Below, in pieces: positions 44,527-52,358 of a DNA stretch of 64,000 bases. Below the pieces are notes generated by a model that was not told where the DNA came from, ran no database searches, and saw only the letters and a list, made by a program, of their open reading frames with translations. Source of the DNA: Acidobacteriota bacterium (GTDB taxonomy: Bacteria > Pseudomonadota > Alphaproteobacteria > Caulobacterales > Hyphomonadaceae); the NCBI GenBank assembly GCA_016712445.1, contig JADJRB010000002.1, positions 62,001-126,000 on the forward strand, in the 5' to 3' direction. Every line of letters begins with the position of its first letter. Position 1 is the first letter of the stretch. Made by a program: the position numbers and the translations under genes.

Positions 44527-45177
44527 CTAGCGCGCCATGCGGGCGATGCGCTGTACTTCAGCTTCCACTTTCTCCTCGACGATCGTCGGCAGGTTGGCGT
44601 CCAGCCAGTCCTTGATCATCGGTTTCAGCATTTCCTTGATGAGCCCCTCGATGGTGTTGTCACCGCGGACCTCCATTTTCGAGATCAGCTTGCCGAGGGC
44701 GCCGGCGGCGACGTCTGCGGTCTGGTCATCCGTGAGGACGGTTTGGGCGTAGCGGGCGCTCGTTTGCATGGTCGTCTCCGAAGCGGGGAAGGTGGGGCGT
44801 GCAGGCGGTGTGCGGGTGATCGGTGCCGGAGCAGCCGGGGCGGGCTCGGGCACGGCCTGGCCGGCGGCCTCGCGGGCGCTGCCCAGCATTTCCTCGAAGG
44901 TGAACTCTGGCCCGGTCAGCTTGGTGGTCATGACCGGAGCCGGTTCCGGGGCATCATCGGCCTCGAACATCGTCTGGTCTGTCTCGTCGAGGATGTCGCC
45001 AACCGTGGCGTCCTCAATGTCCTCATAGTCGTTCACTGGCGCGGGCGACACTTCCCGCAGCGGCGTGACGGTCGGTCCACCCGCGCGAGCCGGTGCCGGC
45101 TCATCGTCCGAGATGATCTTGCGGATCGACGCGAGGATTTCCTCCATCGTCGGTTCTTTGTGTGCTTCGTTGGCCAT
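44527..45177 (-). CDS. popZ: PopZ-like polar organizing protein (DUF2497)
   Basis: A 216-residue protein. The N-terminal amphipathic helix (TMEEILASIRKIISDDEP) is followed by a long Pro/Glu/Ala-rich acidic disordered linker (about 27-125). The C-terminal DUF2497 helices (LIKEMLKPMIKDWLDANLP, then EEKVEAEVQRIARMAR) drive oligomerisation. In Caulobacter PopZ builds a polar matrix that anchors the chromosome origin via ParB and recruits cell-cycle regulators. All three regions are seen in order. It is monocistronic with its own terminator and has clustered GANTC sites upstream. Confidence 0.92.
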   Translation of the reverse strand: MANEAHKEPTMEEILASIRKIISDDEPAPARAGGPTVTPLREVSPAPVNDYEDIEDATVGDILDETDQTMFEADDAPEPAPVMTTKLTGPEFTFEEMLGSAREAAGQAVPEPAPAAPAPITRTPPARPTFPASETTMQTSARYAQTVLTDDQTADVAAGALGKLISKMEVRGDNTIEGLIKEMLKPMIKDWLDANLPTIVEEKVEAEVQRIARMAR

Positions 45178-45189
45178 CTTAGCCCCTCG

Positions 45190-45265
45190 TTACTGGAATC
45201 GATTCCCAGACCTTTAGTCAGGGGTAGGCCGAATCCGGTTAACAACCCTTTGACAAAGTTAACGC
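45190..45265 (-). promoter_or_regulatory. Upstream region of popZ with GANTC cluster and GTTAAC repeats
   Basis: Within the 112 bases between popZ and tolC lie adjacent GAATC and GATTC (45196-45205), a further GAATC at 45231-45235 and two GTTAAC palindromes (45238-45243, 45258-45263). GANTC is the CcrM methylation/GcrA recognition sequence, and TTAAC is a CtrA half-site. The clustering suggests cell-cycle control of popZ; no promoter boxes are assigned. Confidence 0.45.
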
Positions 45266-45289
45266 GGAAGCGCGCCCGGCGCCAGTCGC

Positions 45290-46570
45290 TCAGCCGATGG
45301 TGTCGAGTCCGCCGGTTGCCCGCAACAGCTGGTGTGCTGCCACGTAGGCGTCCCGTTCCGCGCCCACCAGCGCCAGCCGGGCCTCGAACAGCTGCTGTTC
45401 TTGGTCCAGCACGTCCAGCGTCGTGCGTACGCCGACGGCCAGCTCTTCCTTCGCGCCTTCATAGGCGATTTCAGCGGCCTCGACCTGCCGGCGCGACGCC
45501 TCGATGGCCCGTGTAGCCGCTTCGTAGCCGTACCAGGCCTGCGCTACCTGTGCCCGCACCTGTGTCTCGAACGCGTCGATCCGGCGCCGGGCCTGCTCGC
45601 GCTGCAGCTTCGCAGCGTTGACCTGCGCCTTCACGGCGCCGCCGGTGAACAGCGGGATGCGGCCCTGCGCCACGGCGGACACGTTGGTGTCGCGGCGGCT
45701 CGTGTCGCCCCAGGTCTCCTGGATGCCGGCCGTGCCGACGATGCTGATCTGCGGACGCCCGTCCGCCCGGGCGATGTCCACGCCCGCGCCGGCCGCGCGC
45801 AGGTCCTCACGGGCCGCCTGGATCGAGGGATTCTTCGCTTCAGCCTCGGCAAACGCCGATTCGACATCCGGCGGCAGCACGGGGAAGGGCGGCGGGGCCG
45901 CCAGGTCGCCTGGCGCCTGACCGGTCAGGAATTCATAGAATGCTTCGCTGCCTTGCAGCGTCGCCTCTGCGCCGGCCAGTGCCGCGCGGGCGCCTTCCAG
46001 CCGCGCCTGCGCCTGCGCCACGTCCGTGCGCGTCACCACGCCGACCTCGAACCGGTCTTCGGCCGCGCGCACCTGCTCGCTGGTCACTTCAACATTGTTT
46101 TTCCGGATGGCCACCGCTTCACGGTCCCGGCGCACGTCCACATAGGCCGTCACCACATCGAGGATCAGGTCCTGGCGCGCCGCATCGAAGGTGCTGTCGG
46201 CGGAGTCGATGCCCGCTTCGGCCTGCCGGATCCCGGCGCTCACGCGCCCGCCCGTGTAGATCGGCTGGATTGCCTGCAACTGCGCGGCCGCAATCGGACG
46301 GTCGCCCGTACCGAAGTTCAGCACCGAATTGGTATCGACATATTCATAGCCGCCGCTGCCGGTCAGGTTGACCTGCGGCAGCGCGCCGGAGCGCGCCAGT
46401 TTCAGGTTCTGGCGGGCGATATCCGTCTGATACTTCTGGATTTCCAGCTGCGGGTTGGTCCCGAAGGCTGCGGCCACGGCTTCGCTCAGAGTCTCCGCCT
46501 GTGCCGGGGCACCAAAGGCGAGGCAAGACAGGCTCGCGCCAAGAAGAAGGGTCAGTTTCCGGGAGCGCAT
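45290..46570 (-). CDS. tolC: TolC-family outer membrane efflux channel
   Basis: A 426-residue protein with a signal peptide (MRSRKLTLLLGASLSCLAFG, cleaved near APAQA-ET). Two outer membrane efflux repeats follow (about 25-215 and 230-420), with TRTDVAQAQARLEGARAAL and LDVLDQEQQLFEARLALV as the characteristic coiled-coil/turn segments. There is no lipobox, unlike the NodT-type channel at 13357-14709. It is the general outer membrane duct for type I secretion and multidrug pumps. The neighbouring pcm-tolC-popZ-valS order supports a chromosomal core location. Confidence 0.92.
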   Translation of the reverse strand: MRSRKLTLLLGASLSCLAFGAPAQAETLSEAVAAAFGTNPQLEIQKYQTDIARQNLKLARSGALPQVNLTGSGGYEYVDTNSVLNFGTGDRPIAAAQLQAIQPIYTGGRVSAGIRQAEAGIDSADSTFDAARQDLILDVVTAYVDVRRDREAVAIRKNNVEVTSEQVRAAEDRFEVGVVTRTDVAQAQARLEGARAALAGAEATLQGSEAFYEFLTGQAPGDLAAPPPFPVLPPDVESAFAEAEAKNPSIQAAREDLRAAGAGVDIARADGRPQISIVGTAGIQETWGDTSRRDTNVSAVAQGRIPLFTGGAVKAQVNAAKLQREQARRRIDAFETQVRAQVAQAWYGYEAATRAIEASRRQVEAAEIAYEGAKEELAVGVRTTLDVLDQEQQLFEARLALVGAERDAYVAAHQLLRATGGLDTIG

Positions 46571-46670
46571 CGCAGTTCATCCTCAGCTGGGCACAGGCAA
46601 TATAGTGACCCGGCTGCAAAGGTGAACACTGTTCACCTTGCGGCAGAGTCGCACCAGCTGCGTCTACCAG

Positions 46671-47324
46671 TCAGAAGCTAAAGCTAGGTTTCCGGTCAAA
46701 GGCCGAAAAACGCGGCGGGCAGGCGTCAAAGCCTTCCCGGGCCGCCAGGGTGGTTCCGGCCTTGGTGAACACCTTGCCGCGGCCGATTCCGCCCTCTTCA
46801 GCCATCACGACCGCCAGCCGCCCGCCTTCGCGCAGCTGGCCGGCCCAGGCCCCCGGCATCGTCTCGATCATGCCGGCCACGTAAATCACGTCGAACGGCG
46901 CCTGTTCCGGCAGGCCCTTGTCCAGCGCGCCCTCCACAGGCGCGGCGCGGTCAATGCCCACATCGGCAAACCGCTGGGCCATCGCGTCGACCAGCGCGGC
47001 GGTCTCTTCCAGCGCAATCACGGTGTCGGCGAGATGGCTGATCAACGCCGCCTCGTAGCCCGCCCCGGCGCCGACCACGAGCACCACATCGCTCGGCCGG
47101 ATCCCTGCCAGCTTGATCAGTTTCGCGGTATCGCGCGGCGTCCACAGCGCCCGGCCCGGCGAGGTGGCGATCTCCAGTTCGGAATAGGCCACGCCCTTGC
47201 GCGAATTGGGCACGAACACTTCACGCGGCGTGCGCAGGAAGGCGCTCACGATCTCCGGATTTGTCACGTCGTTCGGGCGGATCTGGCTGTCCACCATGAT
47301 CTCACGGGCCTGATCGTAATCCAT
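46671..47324 (-). CDS. pcm: Protein-L-isoaspartate O-methyltransferase family protein
   Basis: A 217-residue SAM-dependent methyltransferase of the PCMT family, upstream of tolC on the same strand. Motif I is VVLVVGAGAGYEAALI and YSELEIATSPGRALWTP is the family N-terminal signature. DVIYVAGMIETMP is the motif II/III region. PCMT repairs isoaspartyl damage; alphaproteobacterial paralogues next to tolC are shorter and lack some substrate residues, so enzymatic activity is not assured. The start at 47324 (MDYDQAREIMVDSQIRPNDV) has GGAAG upstream and gives the usual N-terminus; an ATG at 47339 adds five residues. Confidence 0.87.
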   Translation of the reverse strand: MDYDQAREIMVDSQIRPNDVTNPEIVSAFLRTPREVFVPNSRKGVAYSELEIATSPGRALWTPRDTAKLIKLAGIRPSDVVLVVGAGAGYEAALISHLADTVIALEETAALVDAMAQRFADVGIDRAAPVEGALDKGLPEQAPFDVIYVAGMIETMPGAWAGQLREGGRLAVVMAEEGGIGRGKVFTKAGTTLAAREGFDACPPRFSAFDRKPSFSF

Positions 47325-47469
47325 GCGAGTCACTTCCATCTGCGAAGCTGCCAGTCAGGCGCCATGTAACACGACGCGCGCGCCGCGCAATCTTCCAGCC
47401 GCCGTGATTTTGCCTGCCGGGGCCGATTGTCTCGCCCCCCAAGCCTTGCTAGGGAGCGCTCCTGCCTGA

Positions 47470-47543
47470 GGCTCCATGGCGGAGTGGTGACGCAGCGGAT
47501 TGCAAATCCGTGCACCCCGGTTCGATTCCGGGTGGAGCCTCCA
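47470..47543 (+). tRNA. tRNA-Cys (GCA)
   Basis: A full cloverleaf of 74 bases including encoded CCA. The acceptor GGCTCCA pairs perfectly with TGGAGCC. The anticodon arm GCGGA-TTGCAAA-TCCGT carries anticodon GCA, and the T-arm has GGTTCGATTCC. The genomic CCA is at 47541-47543. Confidence 0.97.
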
Positions 47544-47625
47544 GACCTTCCCACACTGCTGAAACCCGCGCCGCACCGGCCTCCGGTCAGGTATGAACAG
47601 GTCAAATCCACATTACTGGAGTTCG

Positions 47626-47641
47626 TTAACCCCGAATTAAC
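47626..47641. promoter_or_regulatory. CtrA-type box TTAA-N7-TTAA
   Basis: TTAA-CCCCGAA-TTAAC matches the full CtrA recognition pattern of cell-cycle-regulated alphaproteobacterial promoters. It lies about 80 bases downstream of tRNA-Cys and about 60 bases before a strong terminator, with no protein gene between. The match is exact; use by CtrA is inferred. Confidence 0.5.
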
Positions 47642-47649
47642 CATATCGG

Positions 47650-47730
47650 GCGACCTTCAACGTGTCTTCTTTGGAGACACCCACCATCACCCAACGCCTT
47701 CGGCGGGAGCTCACGCTCCCGCCCTTTTTT
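47650..47730 (+). ncRNA. Possible small RNA transcription unit between two tRNA genes
   Basis: Between the CtrA-type box and the terminator lie about 60-80 bases that contain a hairpin (GTGTCT at 47662-47667 with AGACAC at 47675-47680), then an unpaired C/A-rich stretch, then the terminator hairpin. This is a compact sRNA-like layout. There is no start codon with a useful reading frame. The 5' end is a guess, and no known sRNA family is recognised. It could also be a leader or simple read-through terminator of tRNA-Cys. Confidence 0.3.
47702..47730 (+). terminator. Strong Rho-independent terminator between tRNA-Cys and tRNA-Asn
   Basis: The stem GGCGGGAG / CTCCCGCC (8 pairs, 6-base loop) is followed by a CTTTTTT tract. 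It would end transcription from tRNA-Cys or from the putative CtrA-box unit. Confidence 0.92.
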
Positions 47731-47834
47731 CTTGTGGCGCAGGCAGGGGCAGGGCCCTCCCAGAAATTGTGCAAGGGCCGCAGTTAGGCACTTGAACAGG
47801 GTGCGCGGTCTGCTATTCCCCCGTCTCCGGCTAT

Positions 47835-47910
47835 TCCCTGATAGCTCAGTTGGTAGAGCAGGCGACTGTTAATCGCCCGGTCGTAGGTTCGAGTCCTGCT
47901 CACGGAGCCA
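47835..47910 (+). tRNA. tRNA-Asn (GTT)
   Basis: A 76-base cloverleaf with encoded CCA (47908-47910). The anticodon arm GGCGA-CTGTTAA-TCGCC carries anticodon GTT. The D-arm GCTCAGTTGGTAGAGC and T-arm GTAGG-TTCGAGT-CCTGC are intact (one T-G pair). The acceptor stem TCCCTGA/TCACGGA has a C4-C69 mismatch, which is unusual; the other six pairs form. Confidence 0.93.
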
Positions 47911-47994
47911 CTTCCCCGAAAATTCACGACAGCGCGGAACCAAACGCCATCTCGCGCGTGTTGTCTGGTTGAGTGTATTGCTCCGGGGGACTTC

Positions 47995-49563
47995 GTGACA
48001 TCAGATGCAACGACGCTGGCGGCGCTGACCGATGAAAAGCGCTACCAGCTTCTGATCGACGCGATCACCGATTTCGCCATCTACATGCTGGATCGCCGGG
48101 GCTTCGTCAGTAGCTGGAATCCCGGCGCCCAGCGCTTCAAGGGCTATACCGAGAGCGAGATCATCGGCGAGAACTTCGAGCGCTTCTACACCGAGGAAGA
48201 CCGCCGCGCCGGAAAGCCGAAGCTCGCGCTGGAAACAGCTGCCCGGGAAGGGCGCTTCGAGGCGGAAGGCCGGCGCGTGCGCAAGGACGGCAGTGAGTTC
48301 TGGGCGAGCGTCGTCATCGACGCGATCCACGACCCGTCGGGACACGTCATCGGTTTCGCGAAGATCACGCGCGACATTTCCGAGCGCAAGCATGCCGAGG
48401 ATGTCCTCAACCAGGCCAAGGAAGCCCTGTTCCAGACGCAGAAACTCGAAGCCATCGGACAGCTCACCGGCGGCGTCGCCCACGACTTCAACAACCTGCT
48501 CATGGTGGTCCTGTCGAACCTCGAACTGCTTCGCAAGCGCTTGCCGGCGGACGCGGAGATGATTTCCCTGCTCGACAATTCGCTCGCCGGCGCCCGGCGC
48601 GGCGTCACGCTTACCCAGCGCATGCTGGCCTTCGCCCGCCGTCAGGAACTTGCGCCGCGCCCCACTGCGCTGCCGGCGCTCCTGCATGGCCTCAGCCCCA
48701 TGCTCGAACAGTCGATCGGCGCCGGTATCGACCTCGAATACCATTTCCCGGCCGGCCTGCCGATGGTCACGGTCGACCCTCACCAGCTCGAGAACGGCCT
48801 CCTGAACCTCATCGTCAACAGCCGCGATGCGATGCCGGACGGCGGCCTCATCACCATCTCGGCGCGCCGCGAGACAGTCGAGCAAGATAGCCCGCTCGGT
48901 CTCGAGCCGGGCAACTATGCGACCCTCTCCGTGACGGACGATGGCAAGGGCATGGACGAGGAAACCGTCCGGCGTGCCGTCGAACCCTTCTTCACCACCA
49001 AGGGCGTCGGCAAGGGCACCGGTCTCGGCCTTTCGATGGTGCAAGGGCTCTGCGCCCAGTCCGGCGGCACGCTCGAGATCCGCAGCTCGCCGGGCCGGGG
49101 TACCACAATGACGCTGTGGCTGCGTGCAACCGCGCCGGCCGCCGTGCACGTCGACCCTGTCAAGGCGGAGCCGCCCAAAGTCCCGCCGGCCGCCCGCACC
49201 TTGAACATTCTCGTCGTCGACGACGATCCGCTGGTCCTGATGGGAACGTCCGCAATGCTGGACGACCTTGGCCATACCGCGATCGAGGCCTCCTCCGGCG
49301 AGGCGGCGCTCGCCATCCTTCGCAACACTCCACGCATCGATCTCGTGATCAGCGACCAGGCCATGCCGCACATGACCGGCGTCCAGCTCGCCGAACGCAT
49401 CGCCGCCGAGTGGCCGGCCCTGCCTGTGGTCATCGCAACAGGCTACGCCCAGCTGCCGCCGGGCACGTCGATCGACCTGCCGAGGTTGAGCAAGCCCTTT
49501 GCCCAAAAGGACCTCGAAGACTTGCTGCGCTCGATGGCCGGCCGCGTACCCGCGATGTCTTGA
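47995..49563 (+). CDS. PAS-domain hybrid histidine kinase with receiver domain
   Basis: A 522-residue cytoplasmic hybrid kinase. A PAS domain (about 20-130, ending GFAKITRDISERKHAE) precedes a HisKA-type dimerisation helix with His163 in GGVAHDFNNLL. An HATPase domain has N-box NLIVNSRDAM and G-box GKGTGLGLSMV. The C-terminal receiver (about 402-515) has acidic DDD and phospho-acceptor Asp in DLVISDQAMPHMTG. Signal transfer within the same protein and on to an unknown phosphotransferase is expected. The start is GTG at 47995, with GGGGGA 5-10 bases upstream. The PAS ligand is unknown and there is no adjacent response regulator. Confidence 0.92.
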   Translation: MTSDATTLAALTDEKRYQLLIDAITDFAIYMLDRRGFVSSWNPGAQRFKGYTESEIIGENFERFYTEEDRRAGKPKLALETAAREGRFEAEGRRVRKDGSEFWASVVIDAIHDPSGHVIGFAKITRDISERKHAEDVLNQAKEALFQTQKLEAIGQLTGGVAHDFNNLLMVVLSNLELLRKRLPADAEMISLLDNSLAGARRGVTLTQRMLAFARRQELAPRPTALPALLHGLSPMLEQSIGAGIDLEYHFPAGLPMVTVDPHQLENGLLNLIVNSRDAMPDGGLITISARRETVEQDSPLGLEPGNYATLSVTDDGKGMDEETVRRAVEPFFTTKGVGKGTGLGLSMVQGLCAQSGGTLEIRSSPGRGTTMTLWLRATAPAAVHVDPVKAEPPKVPPAARTLNILVVDDDPLVLMGTSAMLDDLGHTAIEASSGEAALAILRNTPRIDLVISDQAMPHMTGVQLAERIAAEWPALPVVIATGYAQLPPGTSIDLPRLSKPFAQKDLEDLLRSMAGRVPAMS

Positions 49564-49569
49564 TCGGCG

Positions 49570-51399
49570 TCAGAGCAGCGCGGTAGCGATCCAGTAGGTC
49601 GCGCCCGCCGCGATATAGGCCAGCGCGAACAGGTAGACCACGATCAGCGCCGTCCAGCGCCAGGAGTTGGTCTCGCGCTTTGCAACGGCCAGGCTCGCCA
49701 GGCATTGCGGCGCGTAGACATACCAGGCGAGGAAGGCGAGCGCCGTGGGTAGCGACCAGGCCGACTGCAGCACGCTCGCCAGGCCAGCCTCGCCGCCGCC
49801 CTGCACCGCATACACCGTGCCGAGCGCGCCGACCGCCACTTCGCGCGCCGCCATGCCCGGCACCAGCGCGATCGAGATCTCGAGATTGAACCCGATCGGT
49901 CGCAGCACCGGCTCAAGGATCGATCCCAGCATCCCGGCGAACGAATCGCGGATGCCGCCTTCCGTCGCCGGATAGCTCGCGAGAAACCAGAGCACGACCG
50001 ACACCGTGAAGATCACCGTGCCCGCGCGGCGCAGGAACGCCCAGGCGCGCGAAAACAAGTTGATCGCGAAGTCATGCAGTTCCGGCAGCTTGTAGCTCGG
50101 CAGCTCCATCAACAGGGCCTGCGGCGGGCCTTTGGTCACCGTCCGCTTCAGCACGAACGCAACGATCACGGCACTGACGATTCCCGCCAGGTACAGCCCG
50201 AACATCACCAGCCCCTGCAGCCCGAACGGACCGACACTCGTCGGCGGAATGAAAGCCGCAATGATCAGCGTGTAGACCGGCAGGCGCGCCGAACACGTCA
50301 TCAGCGGCGCCACCATGATCGTGGTGATCCTGTCGCGCTCGTTCTCGATCGTGCGGGCCGCCATGATGCCCGGAATCGCGCAGGCGAAACTCGACAGCAG
50401 CGGGATGAAGGCCCGCCCGTTGAGGCCCACCCGCAACATGATCTCGTCCATCATGAACGCCGCGCGCGCCATGTAGCCGGAGGCTTCCAGCAGCAGGATC
50501 AGCGCAAACAGGATCACGATCTGCGGCAGGAACACGATCACGCTGCCCACGCCGGCGATGATGCCGTCGGTGATCAGGCTGCGGAACCAGTTGTCCGGCA
50601 TCACCGATTGCAGCCAGCCGTTCAGTGCGCCGACGCCCGCCTCGATGGCATCCATCGGCCCCGTCGCCCAGGTGAACACCGCCTGGAACATCAGGAACAG
50701 TGCTGCCGCCAGAATCAGGGGCCCGGCAATCTTGTGCAACACCACGCGGTCAATCGCGCGCGTCGCCCGGTTGATCGCCGGCTCCTCGAGGATCACTTCG
50801 CGGGCAATGTCGCGCGCTTCGCGTTGCAGCGCCTTCAGGTTCTCGGTCGTCGGCGCCTCGGCGGTGCGCTGCGCGGTCCAGCCTTCAGACGCAATCTGTT
50901 CATCAAGCCGCGCAAGCAGGGCGGCGCGCCCGCTCGAGCGCGTCGCGCGCGTCGGCACAACGGCAACGCCCAGCCGGCGCTCGAGCGCAGCCACGTCGAT
51001 CTTCACGCCGTCGCGCTCGGCCAGGTCGATCATGTTCAGCGCCAGCACCATCGGCCGTCCCAGCGCGCGGACCTGCAACACGAAATGCAATTGTGTGCGG
51101 ATATCGCCGGCATCGATCAGCAGCAGCAGGCCGTCCGGCATCGGCTCGTCGGCGCTGCGTCCGAGGATCGTGTCGACCGACACGCGCTCATCCAGCGACC
51201 GGGACGAAAAGCCATAAATGCCGGGCAGGTCCAGCAGGTCGATGGCATGCCCGGCCGGCGTCGTGAACGCGCCGTGCCGGCGCTCCACTGTCACGCCCGC
51301 ATAGTTCGCCGTCTTGGCGCGGCCGCCGGTGAGGCCGTTGAAAAGTGTGGACTTGCCGCTGTTGGGCGCGCCCACCAGCGCCAGCCTGAAAGGGTTCAA
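49570..51399 (-). CDS. feoB: Ferrous iron transporter FeoB
   Basis: A 609-residue inner membrane Fe(II) importer. The N-terminal G-domain has G1 GAPNSGKST (10-18), G2/G3 with DLPGIYGFS and G4 NMID. Membrane Gate motifs and about 8-10 helices fill the rest (LPQIVILFALILLLEASGYM and others). It is shorter than the roughly 770 residues of the E. coli protein, lacking extra C-terminal helices, a common alphaproteobacterial length. The start overlaps the feoA stop by 4 bases (51396-51399), so feoA and feoB are coupled. It converges on the histidine kinase gene with a 6-base gap. Confidence 0.94.
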   Translation of the reverse strand: MNPFRLALVGAPNSGKSTLFNGLTGGRAKTANYAGVTVERRHGAFTTPAGHAIDLLDLPGIYGFSSRSLDERVSVDTILGRSADEPMPDGLLLLIDAGDIRTQLHFVLQVRALGRPMVLALNMIDLAERDGVKIDVAALERRLGVAVVPTRATRSSGRAALLARLDEQIASEGWTAQRTAEAPTTENLKALQREARDIAREVILEEPAINRATRAIDRVVLHKIAGPLILAAALFLMFQAVFTWATGPMDAIEAGVGALNGWLQSVMPDNWFRSLITDGIIAGVGSVIVFLPQIVILFALILLLEASGYMARAAFMMDEIMLRVGLNGRAFIPLLSSFACAIPGIMAARTIENERDRITTIMVAPLMTCSARLPVYTLIIAAFIPPTSVGPFGLQGLVMFGLYLAGIVSAVIVAFVLKRTVTKGPPQALLMELPSYKLPELHDFAINLFSRAWAFLRRAGTVIFTVSVVLWFLASYPATEGGIRDSFAGMLGSILEPVLRPIGFNLEISIALVPGMAAREVAVGALGTVYAVQGGGEAGLASVLQSAWSLPTALAFLAWYVYAPQCLASLAVAKRETNSWRWTALIVVYLFALAYIAAGATYWIATALL

Positions 51400-51629
51400 C
51401 GCCCGCGCTCCACCTCGATGGCCCGCGCCTCGCGGGTGCGCATCGCAATGATACGCCGGTTCAGGCGGATCGCCAGCGGCTGGCCGGCCAACGGCCCGCG
51501 CGTCAGCAGCTCCACATCATCCCCTTCGCAGAAGCCGATCTCGCGCAGCTTCGCGGCCAACTCGGCGACAACCCCGTCGATGGCGACGATCCGGGCGCTG
51601 GCGCCTTCAGGCAATTCATCAAGGGTCAT
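51396..51629 (-). CDS. feoA: Ferrous iron transport protein FeoA
   Basis: A 77-residue cytoplasmic SH3-like protein (MTLDELPEGASARIVAIDG, then LREIGFCEGDDVELLTRGP and AIRLNRRIIAMRTREA), the standard partner needed for FeoB function. The start at 51629 is favoured: GAGGA lies about 10 bases upstream and the product begins at the conserved MTLDELP; longer frames add an unrelated basic extension. It is the first gene of feoAB, 35 bases downstream of a Fur-type palindrome. Confidence 0.92.
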   Translation of the reverse strand: MTLDELPEGASARIVAIDGVVAELAAKLREIGFCEGDDVELLTRGPLAGQPLAIRLNRRIIAMRTREARAIEVERGR

Positions 51630-51663
51630 GGGGCAAATCCTCGTTGCCCCGTATGTCTTCTTT

Positions 51664-51680
51664 TTGCGAATGATTTGCAA
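51664..51680 (-). promoter_or_regulatory. Fur-type operator upstream of feoAB
   Basis: TTGCGAATGATTTGCAA is a 17-base palindrome with one mismatched pair and the alphaproteobacterial Fur/Irr-like core (GCRAATnATTYGC). It lies 35-51 bases before the feoA start, in promoter position, so iron repression of feoAB is expected. Confidence 0.65.
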
Positions 51681-51763
51681 GTGCTGAGAAGCCGCACCCC
51701 TGCGCAGGACACGCTTTGGCGCCCCCGAAGGCGGGTCCAAGCGCAGATCGTCTGGAGGACTTA

Positions 51764-51792
51764 TGGTGCCCGGGGGCGGAATCGCGAACGCC
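51764..51792 (-). repeat. tRNA 3'-end fragment, probable attachment (att) site
   Basis: Read on the minus strand, the sequence ends GATTCCGCCCCCGGGCACCA, an acceptor/T-arm tail with CCA. The rest of a tRNA (D-arm and anticodon arm) is absent to the right. The T-loop region is disturbed (TTCGCGATTC instead of TTCGATTC). Such truncated 3' ends mark the distal att site of tyrosine-recombinase islands. Which tRNA it derives from is not determined. Confidence 0.5.
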
Positions 51793-51840
51793 TTTACACC
51801 TCTGTTTTGATTTCAGAAATTAATATGGCGCGTCGTCGAA

Positions 51841-51900
51841 TGCCAACAATCTGCCAACAAATCGGTAGCTGTTGGCATGGGAGAGTGGTTCGATTCCGCT
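51841..51900. repeat. TGCCAACA repeat cluster and T-arm-like motif next to the putative att site
   Basis: TGCCAACA occurs at 51841-51848 and 51852-51859, and its reverse complement TGTTGGCA at 51870-51877. AGTGGTTCGATTCCGCT at 51884-51900 forms a tRNA T-arm-like stem-loop. Direct plus inverted short repeats just inside a tRNA end resemble recombinase-binding sites. Confidence 0.45.
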
Positions 51901-52013
51901 TTCCACAGGAAATCCTACAAGATGAAGTCCCTGACTCTAAGAGCCGGGTCAAGAGAGCCTAATCGACGAGGTTGCCGATCCGTCTCGAAGCATGAACTGT
52001 GGAGCGAAAATTG

Positions 52014-52084
52014 ATGACCCAGCCCCCAGCCAGTAGGAAAGGCGAAGTCTCCAAGTAAACGACCCGGATCAGGGGCTGGGTCAT
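52014..52084. repeat. 71-base element with 13-base perfect terminal inverted repeats
   Basis: ATGACCCAGCCCC at 52014-52026 is repeated in reverse complement at 52072-52084, around 45 unpaired bases. It encodes no protein beyond a 14-codon frame. A MITE-like remnant or a transposon end is possible; a long hairpin in RNA would also form. Confidence 0.5.
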
Positions 52085-52358
52085 GATTTATAAGTGTTGC
52101 TGGATGCAGGCGGCCGTCGCTGGAAGCCACCTGGTGCACCGGCGAGGAAGCAGACGTCGAGCAAGGCGCGCCGGAGCGGCGTGCAACATGAAGTTCAAAA
52201 TCCGGTGCGCAGATCACAGGTCATTTTGCCGGGATCACGCTCGCATACTTCCTTGAGCCATTTCCGGAGTGTGGCTTGACCTCGCAGGTCTGGTTCGAGA
52301 CCATTGCGTGGATGCTGCAAAGAGGCGTTGGCTCTCAGTCCATGTTGGAGGCACTTGC

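Larger units (their letters stand above)
51681..52358. other. Gene-free island boundary region between feoA and arsR
   Basis: About 680 bases with no supported protein gene. The base composition is more AT-rich in 51790-51870 than in neighbours. It contains the tRNA-end fragment, TGCCAACA repeats and a 13-base inverted repeat pair described separately. A short minus-strand frame (52195-52458) has a charged end (TLRKWLKEVCERDPGK) that may be a gene remnant but overlaps arsR and is not called. Confidence 0.7.

Noticed and set aside
51764..51900. Possible tmRNA (ssrA) piece
   Set aside because: The acceptor end lacks the G3-U70 alanine identity pair expected of tmRNA, and no resume codon or tag sequence is seen nearby; a tRNA-derived att fragment fits better.
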